Below are positions 44,724-53,677 of a stretch of 57,352 nt of DNA, piece after piece. The notes beneath the pieces are model-generated. The model was not told the origin of the DNA. It saw only the letters and a list, made by a program, of their open reading frames with translations, and made no database searches. This DNA comes from Bordetella parapertussis (GTDB lineage: Bacteria; Pseudomonadota; Gammaproteobacteria; Burkholderiales; SG8-41), in the NCBI GenBank assembly GCA_945864585.1, contig CAMBCF010000013.1, positions 1 through 57,352 on the forward strand, read 5' to 3'. Each line of letters opens with the position of its first letter. Within the stretch, counting starts at the first letter, position 1. Both the position numbers and the translations under genes were made by a program.

Positions 44724-45569
44724 ATGATTCGTCTGCTATTTCAATGTGTTGGCCGTATGCCGCTCTGGGCGCTGCACGCCTTGGGTGCGGCGGCGGGCTG
44801 GCTGGTGTATGTGTGCTCGCCGACGTATGCGCGGCGGTTGCGCGAGAACCTGCGTGCGAGCGGGGTTTGTGCGCCAGACGCCTGCGCAACGCTGCAACGG
44901 CAGGTAGTAGCTGAAACCGGCAAAGGCGCCGTGGAGCTTGCCGCGTTTTGGTTTGCCCCGGATGCAGCGATACAGCGCTGGGTCATTTGCGACACCTGGG
45001 CTGACGTGGAGCGCGCGCGTCTGCCTGGTCAAGGCATCTTGTTTCTAACGCCGCATCTGGGCGGGTTTGAAATCACCGCGCAATACATCGCGCAGCGCAT
45101 GCCGATGACTTCATTGTATCGGCCACCGAAATTGCGCTGGCTGGAACCTTTGATGATGGAAGGCCGCAGCCGCTGGCAGACGCGCGCAGCGCCGGCCAAT
45201 CTGCGCGGCGTAAGGATGTTCTTAAAAGCGCTGCGACGCGGCGAGGCGGTGGGTTTGTTGCCGGACCAAACACCTGGCGTCGGCGAGGGCGCGTGGGCCA
45301 ATTTTTTCGGCCGCCCGGCCTATACCATGACGCTGGTGAGCCGCCTGCGCAAGACCACGAATGCATTGCTGGTGATGATGATCGCAGAGCGCCTGCCGCG
45401 CGGACAGGGCTATCATTTGCGCTTCGAGCTGTTGCAAGCCGACGGATTTGACGAGACGGCGTTGAATCGCGCCGTAGAATCCGTGGTGCGGCGTTGCCCG
45501 GCGCAATATTTGTGGGGCTACAACCGCTACAAGGTTCCGGCGGGTGCGGCGGCGAAGGTTGGGGAGTGA
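44724..45569 (+). CDS. lpxL: LpxL-family lipid A acyltransferase (copy 1)
   Basis: Inner-membrane acyltransferase adding a secondary acyl chain to lipid A. 281 residues; one N-terminal hydrophobic segment anchors it, and the catalytic HX4E motif is HLGGFE (about residues 112-117). GLLPDQTPG and the terminal [12 protein letters not shown] are typical. It is divergent from metK and followed by a second family member, an arrangement common in betaproteobacteria. Confidence 0.92.
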   Translation: MIRLLFQCVGRMPLWALHALGAAAGWLVYVCSPTYARRLRENLRASGVCAPDACATLQRQVVAETGKGAVELAAFWFAPDAAIQRWVICDTWADVERARLPGQGILFLTPHLGGFEITAQYIAQRMPMTSLYRPPKLRWLEPLMMEGRSRWQTRAAPANLRGVRMFLKALRRGEAVGLLPDQTPGVGEGAWANFFGRPAYTMTLVSRLRKTTNALLVMMIAERLPRGQGYHLRFELLQADGFDETALNRAVESVVRRCPAQYLWGYNRYKVPAGAAAKVGE

Positions 45570-45585
45570 AAGAAAAAAAGCATTA

Positions 45586-45672
45586 CCGCAGAGGCGCAAA
45601 GACGCAGAGAAGCACCAAAGGTCTTTCTCTACCTAGTCTCTGCGTAGTCTCTGCGCCTTTGCGCCTCTGCGG
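45586..45672. repeat. 87-bp palindromic intergenic repeat
   Basis: Perfect 16-base arms CCGCAGAGGCGCAAAG and CTTTGCGCCTCTGCGG, with further internal pairing (GACGCAGAGA with TCTCTGCGTAGTC). It fills the gap between the two acyltransferase genes and is related in sequence to the outer repeat between atpG and atpD, so it belongs to a dispersed family. Confidence 0.8.
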
Positions 45673-45690
45673 AGAAGGGGTTTTCTTATA

Positions 45691-46557
45691 ATGCGCATCG
45701 GTCTATTCGTCGTATGGCTGCTGCGTTTGCTGCCGCTCGCATTGCTTGCCCCGCTCGGCCGCGCGACCGGCTTGTTGCTTTACGTGTTGGCGCGCGAGCG
45801 CCGGCATGTAACACTAACTAATCTCAAACTGTGTTTTCCACAATGGCGTGATGCCGAGCGCGCGCGCGTTGCACGCAGCCACTTTCAAGTGGTGGCACGC
45901 GCCTTTCTGGAGCACGGTATTTTGTGGTGGTCATCCAGGGAACGCATACAAAACATCGTGCGCATCGAGGGCATCGAGCACTGGCAGACCGTAGCGCATA
46001 AGCCGGTAATCTGGCTTGCCCCGCATTTTGTGGGGTTAGACATGGGCGGCTCGCGCATCATTACCGAATGGCGCGGCGTTTCCATATACAGTCAGCAGAA
46101 GAACCCCGCCTTCGACCGCGTGCTGCGGCACGGACGCACGCGTTTTGTGACCCCCTTGTTACTTTCGCGCCAGGATGGCATACGCCCGGTGGTGAAAGCC
46201 ATACGCGAGGGCCTGCCGCTGTACTACTTGCCGGACATGGATTTGGGTGCGCGTGACGCGGTGTTTGTGCCGTTTTTTAATGTGCCGGCAGCGACCATCA
46301 CCGGCCTCTCGCGCCTGGCGCGGCTGGCGCGTGCGGTGGTGGTGCCCGCGGTGACGCGGCAGCTGCCCGGTGCGCAGGGTTATGTGCTGCGCTTTTATCC
46401 GGCATGGGAGAATTTTCCGAGCGATGATGTGGTGGCGGATACGCGCCGCATGAATGCCTTCATCGAAGAACGGGTGCGCGAAATGCCGGAACAGTACTAC
46501 TGGGTGCATAAACGCTTCAAGACGCGGCCGCCAGGGGAGGAAAGCCCGTATGTCTGA
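45691..46557 (+). CDS. LpxL-family lipid A acyltransferase (copy 2)
   Basis: 288 residues. N-terminal membrane segment (LLPLALLAPLGRATGLLLYVLA), HX4D catalytic motif HFVGLD with context WLAPHFVGLDMGG, YYLPDMDLGARDAVFVPFF, and the end EQYYWVHKRFKTRPPGE. The two copies differ enough (HX4E versus HX4D) to suggest different acyl positions or donors on lipid A. Its 3' end overlaps the GNAT gene by eight bases. Confidence 0.92.
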   Translation: MRIGLFVVWLLRLLPLALLAPLGRATGLLLYVLARERRHVTLTNLKLCFPQWRDAERARVARSHFQVVARAFLEHGILWWSSRERIQNIVRIEGIEHWQTVAHKPVIWLAPHFVGLDMGGSRIITEWRGVSIYSQQKNPAFDRVLRHGRTRFVTPLLLSRQDGIRPVVKAIREGLPLYYLPDMDLGARDAVFVPFFNVPAATITGLSRLARLARAVVVPAVTRQLPGAQGYVLRFYPAWENFPSDDVVADTRRMNAFIEERVREMPEQYYWVHKRFKTRPPGEESPYV

Positions 46558-47053
46558 GATTCGCGCGCTACGTGAAAACGAGATTCCGGAGCTGTGTGCG
46601 CTCGCACGCGAAATCTGGCGCGCGCATTATCCAGGCATTATCAGCAATGCGCAGATAGAATACATGCTCAATGAGCGTTACGACGAAACGGTAATCCGTG
46701 AAGAACTGCAGCGCCGCGATTTGTGGTGGGACGTGTTATTGCTGGGCGGCGAAATGACAGGTTATACCTCATATTGTTTAACGGATGCGCCGGAGATGAT
46801 TAAAATCGACAAGCTCTATTTGCATCCGCGTGCGCAGCGCATGGGGCATGGCGCAAGATTGATGGCCCATGTTGCAAATCGTATGGCCGCGCAAGGCTGC
46901 ACGCGCCTGACGCTCGCGGTAAACCGGCATAACAAAGCGGCGATCGCAGCGTATCAGAAGCATGGATTCGAAATCGCCGAGACCTCGCTCAAGCAAATCG
47001 GCGGCGGGTTCTGGATGGATGATTACATTATGTTGAAAAACGTGAACGGGTGA
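46550..47053 (+). CDS. GNAT-family N-acetyltransferase
   Basis: 167 residues from the ATG at 46550, preceded by AGGGGAGGAAAG and overlapping the acyltransferase stop; an upstream in-frame start is rejected. GNAT motif A is visible as LYLHPRAQRMGHGARLMAHVA (acetyl-CoA pyrophosphate loop RxxGxG-type RMGHGA), then NRHNKAAIAAYQKHGFEIAE and a final MDDYIMLK. The substrate is unknown. Confidence 0.88.
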   Translation: MSEIRALRENEIPELCALAREIWRAHYPGIISNAQIEYMLNERYDETVIREELQRRDLWWDVLLLGGEMTGYTSYCLTDAPEMIKIDKLYLHPRAQRMGHGARLMAHVANRMAAQGCTRLTLAVNRHNKAAIAAYQKHGFEIAETSLKQIGGGFWMDDYIMLKNVNG

Positions 47054-47140
47054 ACGAGTGAAAACCCAATGCACATCGCTCAGCTGCGAATACACTCAAC
47101 GCCCAACTCTCAACTGAATTATCGGGATCATTGCCGCTAA

Positions 47141-47977
47141 ATGCGCGTATCGTTTACCAAAATGCACGGCCTGGGCAACGACTTTGTGGTGCTCGACGCC
47201 ACCACCCAGCCGCTGCAACTTGAAGCCGCGCAACTGCGCACGCTCGCCGACCGCCATTTCGGCGTCGGCTGTGACCAGGTGCTGGTGGTTGAAAAACCGC
47301 GCAGCGCGGACACGGATTTTTACTATCGCATTTTCAATGCCGACGGCGGCGAGGTTGAGCAATGCGGCAATGGCGCGCGCTGCTTTGTGCGCTACGTGCA
47401 TGACCGTGGGCTGACGCGCAAAACGCGCATCCGTGTCGGCACCCTGGGTGGCGTGATCGAGCCGCAACTTGAAACCGACGGGCAAGTCACGGTGAACATG
47501 GGTGCGCCGGTTTTCGAGCCGCTACAAATTCCTTTTGATGTGTCGAAGCAGGCGCTCACCTACGACTTGGAATTTAATAATAAACATATACAAATCAATG
47601 CGTTATCCATGGGAAACCCACACGCAGTGCAAGTGGTCGCTGATGTTGAACAGGCGCCGGTCGAGCGCGAAGGCCCGCTGATCGAATCGCACCCGCGTTT
47701 CCCCCAGCGAGTGAACGCAGGCTTCATGCAGATCGTCAGTCGCGACCACATCAAACTGCGCGTATATGAGCGCGGCGTAGGAGAAACCCTGGCGTGTGGC
47801 ACTGGCGCTTGCGCTGCGGTGGTTGCGGGCGTACAACGCGGGTTACTCGCCCGCCAGATTCACGTGCGCGTGAGCACACGAGGCGGAGACCTCTCGATTT
47901 TTTGGGCCGGCGTTGGCCAACCGGTGCTGATGACCGGCCCGGCTGTAACCGTGTTTGTAGGAGAAGCAGAACTGTAA
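47141..47977 (+). CDS. dapF: Diaminopimelate epimerase
   Basis: Converts LL- to meso-diaminopimelate for lysine and peptidoglycan. 278 residues. Both catalytic cysteines are present: [13 protein letters not shown] (about residues 74-86) and [14 protein letters not shown] near 223. [13 protein letters not shown] at the start is diagnostic. An AT-rich stretch ([12 protein letters not shown]) marks the domain junction. Start of the dapF-DUF484-xerC block that is conserved in many gamma- and betaproteobacteria. Confidence 0.97.
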   Translation: MRVSFTKMHGLGNDFVVLDATTQPLQLEAAQLRTLADRHFGVGCDQVLVVEKPRSADTDFYYRIFNADGGEVEQCGNGARCFVRYVHDRGLTRKTRIRVGTLGGVIEPQLETDGQVTVNMGAPVFEPLQIPFDVSKQALTYDLEFNNKHIQINALSMGNPHAVQVVADVEQAPVEREGPLIESHPRFPQRVNAGFMQIVSRDHIKLRVYERGVGETLACGTGACAAVVAGVQRGLLARQIHVRVSTRGGDLSIFWAGVGQPVLMTGPAVTVFVGEAEL

Positions 47978-48013
47978 ACGAACGCCAGGCGCCGCCAACA
48001 CTCAGGAACAACC

Positions 48014-48679
48014 ATGAATTCAGAAGACGTAGCCGCCTACTTAAAACAACATCCGGAGTTTTTCGAGCAGTACGCCGAGATGATCGCCGGCATCAACATT
48101 CCGCATCCGCACGGCGGGCGCACCATTCCCATCAGCGAACGGCAGATGCTTACGCTACGCGAAAAAAGCAAGCAACTCGAAGCGAAGCTGCGCGAGATTA
48201 TTCAGTTCGGTGAAGAGAATGACGCGCTGGGCGAAAAAATGCATGCGATCTCACTGACGTTGCTGCGCGCGCGCGACACCGCGTCGGTGATCGATGCCGT
48301 GGCCCAGCGCCTGCGCGAGGATTTCGCCGTGCCGCAGGTGGCGCTGCGCTTGTGGTGTGGCGCGCCAGCCGGGCTTGCCGCGCACGCAGCGTTTGAGCCG
48401 GTGAGCGATGCCACGCGCCAATTTGTGATGGCGCTCAGTGAACCCAGTTGCGGCGCTGAAGCCGCCGCCGGCACCGCCACCCTGTTTGGCGCGGCAGCAC
48501 CCTTACTGAGCTCGTTTGCCATTGTGCCGATACGGGACGGTGGCGATGGGGCCTTTGGCGTACTCGTGCTGGCGAGCGAAGAGCCGCGCCGTTATTACGC
48601 CGGTATGGGCGCCTTGTATTTATCGCGGCTGGGCGGCTTGATCGGCTGCGCTCTGGCGGCGCACCTTCCGCCGGCATAA
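48014..48679 (+). CDS. DUF484-family protein (GAF-like)
   Basis: 221 residues. Begins DVAAYLKQHPEFFEQYAEMI, the DUF484 signature, followed by a helical segment (ISERQMLTLREKSKQLEAKL) and a GAF-like domain (residues about 85-215). Function is unknown, but the gene is constantly found between dapF and xerC, as here. AGGAA precedes the ATG. Confidence 0.92.
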   Translation: MNSEDVAAYLKQHPEFFEQYAEMIAGINIPHPHGGRTIPISERQMLTLREKSKQLEAKLREIIQFGEENDALGEKMHAISLTLLRARDTASVIDAVAQRLREDFAVPQVALRLWCGAPAGLAAHAAFEPVSDATRQFVMALSEPSCGAEAAAGTATLFGAAAPLLSSFAIVPIRDGGDGAFGVLVLASEEPRRYYAGMGALYLSRLGGLIGCALAAHLPPA

Positions 48680-48713
48680 GCGGTGACCGCAGGCCTGCGG
48701 CGCGGAGTCAGCG

Positions 48714-49661
48714 GTGAAGCCTGAAACACCGACCCCGGTTGCAACGATTGCAACGAAGGACTGCGCCGCGCGCCAACATCAACGGGATTTTCTGGCGTAT
48801 CTCACGCACGAAAAGCGTTTGAGCGCCAACACCACAGCGGGCTACAAACGCGACATCGACGAACTGATTACGCTGATTGGCGCGGGCAATCTCGGCGAAC
48901 TGCAATCACACCAAATCCGCCGCTTCGTCGCCCAACTCCACGCGCGTAATCTTGATGGCCGTTCCATTGCCCGCATGCTCTCCGCATGGCGTGGGCTGTA
49001 CCGTTACCTGGTGCGTGACCGCGGTTTTTCCGCCAATCCGTGCGTGGGCGTGCGTGCGCCCAAATCCGCGCGACGCCTGCCGCACGCGCTGTCGCCCGAC
49101 GCAGCCGCGCAGTTGATGAACATCGATGAAGGCGGCGCGCTCGCGCTGCGCGACAAAGCCATGTTTGAACTTTTTTATTCGTCAGGACTGCGGCTTTCCG
49201 AGCTCACCGGGCTGGCGCTCGGTGATATCAACGTTGCCGACACCACCGTGCGTGTCACCGGCAAGGGCGGCAAAACACGCGTAGTGCCGGTGGGCCGCCA
49301 CGCGCTTGCCGCAATCGAAGTGTGGCTGGCGCAACGCGCGTTGCTCGCGCGTGAATACGCACGTGAGGATGAAGCCGCGTTATTTCTCGGCCAGAGCGGA
49401 CGGCGCCTCGGCGCGCGTGCGGTGCAATTGCGCATCAAACATTGGGCGGCAAAATTGGGTCTGGATCGCTCGCTGCATCCGCACGTGCTGCGCCACTCGT
49501 TCGCCTCGCACCTGCTGCAATCCAGCGGTGACCTGCGCGCAGTGCAGGAAATGCTGGGCCACGCGAGTATTTCGACCACGCAGGTGTATACGCAACTGGA
49601 TTTTCAGCATCTGGCGAAAGTGTATGACGCGGCGCATCCACGTGCGAGGCGCAAATCGTGA
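48714..49661 (+). CDS. xerC: Tyrosine recombinase XerC
   Basis: Resolves chromosome dimers at dif together with XerD. 315 residues, GTG start. N-terminal SAM-like DNA-binding domain (FLAYLTHEKRLSANTTAGYKR) and catalytic domain with the set Arg (SSGLRLSELTGL), Lys (VTGKGGKTR), His-x-x-Arg (HPHVLRHSFASHLL), His (LGHASISTTQ) and the nucleophilic Tyr in VYTQLDF. Its place after DUF484 supports XerC over a phage integrase. Confidence 0.95.
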   Translation: MKPETPTPVATIATKDCAARQHQRDFLAYLTHEKRLSANTTAGYKRDIDELITLIGAGNLGELQSHQIRRFVAQLHARNLDGRSIARMLSAWRGLYRYLVRDRGFSANPCVGVRAPKSARRLPHALSPDAAAQLMNIDEGGALALRDKAMFELFYSSGLRLSELTGLALGDINVADTTVRVTGKGGKTRVVPVGRHALAAIEVWLAQRALLAREYAREDEAALFLGQSGRRLGARAVQLRIKHWAAKLGLDRSLHPHVLRHSFASHLLQSSGDLRAVQEMLGHASISTTQVYTQLDFQHLAKVYDAAHPRARRKS

Positions 49662-49671
49662 GGAGTGAAGT

Positions 49672-49741
49672 GTGAAGCGTAAGGCGTGGGCAATAAGGGG
49701 GACAGATACGCCCGCCTCACCCCCCACGCCGCACGCTTCAC
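49672..49741. repeat. Inverted repeat overlapping the start of the RlmI-like gene
   Basis: Left arm 49672-49690 (GTGAAGCGTAAGGCGTGGG) and right arm 49723-49741 (CCCACGCCGCACGCTTCAC) are inverted copies with one mismatch, separated by 32 bases. The hairpin would contain the start codon and may hide it from ribosomes. Confidence 0.75.
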
Positions 49742-50916
49742 TAGCAAAACTCATCCTCAAACCCGGCCGCGAAAAATCGCTCAAGCGCCGGCACCCGTGG
49801 ATATTTGCCGGCGCCATTGCGCGCGTCGAAGGCAACCCCGACTCTGGCGCTAGCGTCGAACTGCTTGCAGCCGACGGTGCGCTGCTCGCGGTTGCCGCCT
49901 ACAGCCCCGCATCACAGATACGCGCGCGGGTGTGGGCGTGGGACACACGCGACATCGATGCCGCTTTTTTCCGCGAGCGTGTCACACAAGCGGCGCAGGC
50001 GCGCGCCGAACTTTTAGCCAGCGACACCACCAATAGCGTGCGTCTGGTGCACGGCGAATCCGATGGGCTGCCCGGCGTAATTGCCGATCAATACGGTGAC
50101 ACCGTGGTGTTGCAATTGCTGGCAGCGGGCGCAGAGCGCTGGGGCGACGCGATTGCTGATGCTTTAGCCGCGTTAGCGGGCGTCACCCGGGTATGGGAGC
50201 GCTCCGATGCTGACGTGCGCACGCTCGAAGGCTTGCCGCTGCGCAGCGGTTTGTTGCGGGGCGCGCCGACTGCCGACCCCATCCTCGTGCACGAACACGG
50301 CCTGCGCTTCAGGATCGAAATCGAGTCCGGACACAAAACCGGCTACTATCTCGATCAACGCGATAACCGTTTGTTTTTAAATCATATTTCAAAAGACGCG
50401 CTGGTACTGGATTGTTTTTGCCACAGCGGCGGATTCGCCTTGAACGCGCTCGCCGGCGGCGCGCGAGCGGTCACCGCCATCGACAGTTCCGGCCCGGCGC
50501 TGGACCTCGCGCGCGAGAATGCGCGTTTGAACCAGCTACCCGGCGTGGAATGGATCGAAGGCGATGTGTTTCAACTGCTGCGCAAATTTCGCGATGCGGG
50601 ACGGCGTTTCGATGTGATCGTGCTTGATCCGCCCAAACTCGCGCCCACCGCGGCGCACGCCGAAAAAGCTGCGCGCGCCTACAAAGACGCTAACCTGCTC
50701 GCGTTCAAGCTGCTCAATCCCTGCGGCGTGTTGATGACCTACTCATGTTCAGGCGGCGTGTCCGCCGAACTGTTCCAGAAAATCATCGCCGGCGCAGCGC
50801 TGGATGCAGACGTCAACGCGCGCGTGGAAGCATGGCATCACGCTGCGGCAGATCATCCGCTGGCGCTGAATTTTCCGGAAGGCGAATATCTGAAAGGCTT
50901 GGTCTGCCGCGTGTAG
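49672..50916 (+). CDS. RlmI-like 23S rRNA cytosine methyltransferase
   Basis: 414 residues. N-terminal PUA domain (LILKPGREKSLKRRHPWIFA), middle EEHUD-like domain, and Rossmann methyltransferase (VLDCFCHSGGFALNAL, then VIVLDPPKLAPT). RlmI makes m5C1962 in 23S rRNA; close relatives may differ in target. The only usable start, GTG 49672, lies inside an inverted repeat, so the first 20 or so residues appear to derive from repeat DNA. It follows xerC by ten bases. Confidence 0.88.
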   Translation: MKRKAWAIRGTDTPASPPTPHASLAKLILKPGREKSLKRRHPWIFAGAIARVEGNPDSGASVELLAADGALLAVAAYSPASQIRARVWAWDTRDIDAAFFRERVTQAAQARAELLASDTTNSVRLVHGESDGLPGVIADQYGDTVVLQLLAAGAERWGDAIADALAALAGVTRVWERSDADVRTLEGLPLRSGLLRGAPTADPILVHEHGLRFRIEIESGHKTGYYLDQRDNRLFLNHISKDALVLDCFCHSGGFALNALAGGARAVTAIDSSGPALDLARENARLNQLPGVEWIEGDVFQLLRKFRDAGRRFDVIVLDPPKLAPTAAHAEKAARAYKDANLLAFKLLNPCGVLMTYSCSGGVSAELFQKIIAGAALDADVNARVEAWHHAAADHPLALNFPEGEYLKGLVCRV

Positions 50917-50984
50917 GTCGGATCATCAACGGGGAAGATTCAAGTCTTTCATTGCCGTACGAAGGCGTCCCGTCATAGCGCAAC

Positions 50985-51332
50985 TCAATGATGTTCGAGG
51001 CCGAGTTCCCGTTCAAGATGTTTGCAGACCTGACGCAGGGTTGAGGCTGAGAGCTTTCCCAGCTTGACGGCATCGTCGGTTTCGATAGTTGCAATCTTGG
51101 CGGTACGAACAACGGAGGCGACGGGCAGGCCAGCGTCTGCGAGGTTGATCACCGGCACATCTCCAGGCCAGCCCCGGTTTTCTGCGCTGGTGATCATCAA
51201 CACCCACAACAATCCATGCGTATCTTCGAGGTCGCGCGAGGAAACTACCAGTGCGGGCCGCGATTGCCGTGTCGAGCGGTCAGTGTAGGGGAAGGGCACC
51301 TTGATGACGTCGCCACGCTTAAAGTTTGCCAT
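50985..51332 (-). CDS. mazF: MazF/PemK-family endoribonuclease toxin
   Basis: 115 residues from the ATG at 51332. FKRGDVIKVPFPYTDRSTRQSRPALVV is the conserved MazF beta-barrel start, with VLMITSAENRG and VVRTAKIATIE later; the catalytic Arg and Ser/Thr of the family are in these segments. It cleaves single-stranded mRNA. Overlaps its antitoxin by 14 bases. Converges with the methyltransferase gene. Confidence 0.9.
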   Translation of the reverse strand: MANFKRGDVIKVPFPYTDRSTRQSRPALVVSSRDLEDTHGLLWVLMITSAENRGWPGDVPVINLADAGLPVASVVRTAKIATIETDDAVKLGKLSASTLRQVCKHLERELGLEHH

Positions 51333-51534
51333 AGGCTTTTCTGTCCGCTGCGGAATTCCATTCGTGAAAAGTCCTGAATGGGTCTTCGGTCTTGCCACTG
51401 TCCGCCTTGGTAAGGATAACGCGGTGGTCTTCAATGACATAGGCTAACGCATCGCCAGTCTCAAGATGCAGTGCCGCGCGAACCGGCTGAGGGATAGTGG
51501 TTTGGGCCTTGGTCGTCAGCTTGCTGGTGATCAT
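51319..51534 (-). CDS. mazE: AbrB/MazE-type antitoxin
   Basis: 71 residues from the ATG at 51534 (MITSKLTTKAQTTIPQPVRA), a standard AbrB-fold start; a nine-codon upstream extension is ignored. C-terminal acidic/aromatic part (EDPFRTFHEWNSAADRKAYG) probably binds MazF. Start overlap with mazF implies coupled translation. Confidence 0.88.
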   Translation of the reverse strand: MITSKLTTKAQTTIPQPVRAALHLETGDALAYVIEDHRVILTKADSGKTEDPFRTFHEWNSAADRKAYGKL

Positions 51535-51679
51535 GATGATTCCTAAGAATGCGTTTGACACAGTGTAAGGAATTTCCTTTCACCGGTCAATCGTTGCGCG
51601 CGAAGGTACGGTTCGGCGGAATAACGCGACAGCGCGCTCTTGACCGGGGTTTGCTCTGAATGCCGCCACGCATTCCGGC

Positions 51680-51928
51680 CTACGACTTCTTTACCCCCCC
51701 ACCTTTCACGCGCTTCTTCAACGGCACCTCATCCACCCCGCCCGCACACCACGGATTACAGCGCAGAATGCGCTTCACGCCCAGCCAGCCGCCGCGCCAC
51801 GCGCCGTGAACCTCAATCGCCTCTTTGGTGTAGCTCGAACAGGTAGGGTAAAACCGGCATTGCTGGCCGAAAAATGGCGACAGCAGCAGCTTGTAGCCGT
51901 CGATCAGGAATATGAAAATGGTTTTCAT
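51680..51928 (-). CDS. yidD: Membrane protein insertion efficiency factor YidD
   Basis: 82 residues. LIDGYKLLLSPFFGQQCRFYPTCSSYTKEA with the three conserved cysteines and RILRCNPWCAGGVDEVP are diagnostic of this small amphipathic inner-membrane protein that aids YidC. It normally sits in the rpmH-rnpA-yidD-yidC cluster near the origin; here it is alone, so it is either relocated or a second copy. Confidence 0.93.
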   Translation of the reverse strand: MKTIFIFLIDGYKLLLSPFFGQQCRFYPTCSSYTKEAIEVHGAWRGGWLGVKRILRCNPWCAGGVDEVPLKKRVKGGGVKKS

Positions 51929-52005
51929 GGTGAAGCAACCAGCAGCGCAGAAAGGCGACGGGTATAGTTTAGCCGATCCCCGTTTCCAGGCTTAAACTGT
52001 TGCCT

Positions 52006-52839
52006 ATGAAAACCATCCTCTTGCCCGGCGGTGAGCACGTGCCTGCCCTGGGGCAGGGCACCTGGAATATGGGCGACACGCGCGCGAAACGCGCCGAAGA
52101 AGTCGCAGTGCTGAGACGCGGGCTGGACTTGGGCCTGACACTCATAGACACCGCGGAAATGTATGGCGATGGCCGCTCGGAACAATTGATCGCCGAGGCG
52201 ATTGCCGGGCGGCGCGATGAGGTCTTTCTCGTGAGCAAGGTGCTGCCGGGTAACGCATCGCAGCGCGGGACAGTCGCCGCTTGCGAGCGCAGTCTGAAGA
52301 ACCTCAATACCGAGCGCATTGATCTCTATCTGCTGCACTGGCGCGGTAGCGTGGCGTTCTCTGAAACACTCGAGGCGCTGACAACGTTACAGCGCGCCGG
52401 GAAGATTCGTCATTACGGTGTGAGCAACCTCAGCCTTGCCGAGATGAAAGAATGGTGGAAAACGCCCGGCGGCGCCGCAACCGTAACCAATCAACTGCTC
52501 TACAACCTGTCGCGTCGTGGCATCGAATGGGATTTGCAACCGTGGCTGCGCGAGCGGCGTGTGCCGGTGATGGCCTACTCGCCTCTGGAGCAGGCGCGGC
52601 TGGTCAAGAATGCAAAGCTCGCGGCGTTGGCGAAAGCCTCCGGCATTACGCCGGCGCAGTTGGCGCTGGCGTGGCTGCTGGCGAAAGACGATGTGATCGT
52701 AATTCCCAAGTGCTCACACCCGGGACGGATGGATGAGAACGCCGCCGCGCGCGAAATTGAACTTACCGCGGCGCAGTTGGTTGAATTGGACAGTATTTTT
52801 CCGCCGCCTAAGGGCCCGCGTGCGCTGGAAATGCTCTAA
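52006..52839 (+). CDS. Aldo/keto reductase
   Basis: 277 residues from the ATG at 52006 (a TTG two codons earlier is possible). (beta/alpha)8 NADPH-dependent oxidoreductase: catalytic Asp and Tyr in LIDTAEMYGDG, Lys in FLVSKVLP, His in LYLLHWRG; the cofactor end VIVIPKCSHPGRMDENAAA is typical. Resembles the 2,5-diketogluconate-reductase/YeaE-like branch; substrate unknown. Confidence 0.9.
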   Translation: MKTILLPGGEHVPALGQGTWNMGDTRAKRAEEVAVLRRGLDLGLTLIDTAEMYGDGRSEQLIAEAIAGRRDEVFLVSKVLPGNASQRGTVAACERSLKNLNTERIDLYLLHWRGSVAFSETLEALTTLQRAGKIRHYGVSNLSLAEMKEWWKTPGGAATVTNQLLYNLSRRGIEWDLQPWLRERRVPVMAYSPLEQARLVKNAKLAALAKASGITPAQLALAWLLAKDDVIVIPKCSHPGRMDENAAAREIELTAAQLVELDSIFPPPKGPRALEML

Positions 52840-52879
52840 CCGGGCAGGTTCGTGCTGATACGTCTCTTGCACTCGGCCC

Positions 52880-53338
52880 TCATAGGTTTTTTTTGCGGCT
52901 TTCCCTCAGGAGATGATCAATGCTGTCTGGCACTTCCCCGCGCGCAAGCATGCGACGGAATGTTTCATACACATCGGTCCTGGAACCGGCTTTGCGCAGC
53001 GAGTCCTCGTCGTTGAACCAGACGTAGACAATCAGCTTGACCGGCTTCGACGCGTAGCGAAAGAAAAGACGATAACGCTCCGGCAGCCCTTTTTTTACCC
53101 GCCGCCAGTTGCCGTAGTCCCTGCCCAGCGTCTTGCCGAGGCGAAAATCCGGATGATCAGGGCGCGCCGGCACGCGCTCAGTGATGGTTTTGTACACGGA
53201 TGCAAGCAAGCGCGTTCTAGGGTGGGTTTTGTAGTCGCCTGGATCGCTTGCCGCGAGCGCAGCCACCTCGGCCTCCAGTGCGTCGAGTGCAGCGGCGAAA
53301 GTCCGGAAGTAGTAGAGCTGCCAGCCATTAATTTCCAC
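52880..53338 (-). CDS. yhaV: YhaV-family toxin
   Basis: 152 residues, GTG start (EINGWQLYYFRTFAAALDAL follows). The blocks HPRTRLLASVYKTI, PDFRLGKTLGRDYGNWRRVK and RYRLFFRY...IVYVWFNDEDSLRK identify the RelE-superfamily ribosome-dependent RNase YhaV. The PrlF antitoxin gene lies 12 bases upstream. Confidence 0.9.
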   Translation of the reverse strand: MEINGWQLYYFRTFAAALDALEAEVAALAASDPGDYKTHPRTRLLASVYKTITERVPARPDHPDFRLGKTLGRDYGNWRRVKKGLPERYRLFFRYASKPVKLIVYVWFNDEDSLRKAGSRTDVYETFRRMLARGEVPDSIDHLLRESRKKNL

Positions 53339-53350
53339 GGCAGTTCGACG

Positions 53351-53677
53351 CTAATCTGCTTTGACACCTTTTACGAGCTTGCCAATACGCGCAAGCTGGG
53401 CCGGATTGGCAGCGGTGATCCGCTCCGGCTGTGCCGCCATCTGCGCCTCCAGAAAGCCCAGAAAGCCAAGCAAAACAGGATCGTGCATATCTCCCGCCTT
53501 CCGCTTTTTGCCCGATGACCGTGCAGAGAGCAGCACCTGGCCGTCGGCGAGGACGGTTGCGCGAACTTCGCCTTCAAATTCCGGGTGCGCCTTAAAAAAA
53601 GCTGCATCCAGCCGGATGCCCTTTGAGTTTCCTACCGGTGTGACCTTACCCGAATATTTTTCAACGACGCTGGACAT
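53351..53677 (-). CDS. prlF: PrlF/SohA-family antitoxin
   Basis: 108 residues. AbrB-like N-terminus EKYSGKVTPVGNSKGIRLDA and C-terminal DPVLLGFLGFLEAQMAAQPERI are the PrlF signature. Neutralises YhaV and represses the operon in known systems. Confidence 0.88.
   Translation of the reverse strand: MSSVVEKYSGKVTPVGNSKGIRLDAAFFKAHPEFEGEVRATVLADGQVLLSARSSGKKRKAGDMHDPVLLGFLGFLEAQMAAQPERITAANPAQLARIGKLVKGVKAD

Noticed and set aside
44647-44889. 81-residue N-terminal extension of metK
   Set aside because: Low-complexity Ala/Pro/His/Arg sequence overlapping the divergent lpxL gene; [16 protein letters not shown] is the normal start.
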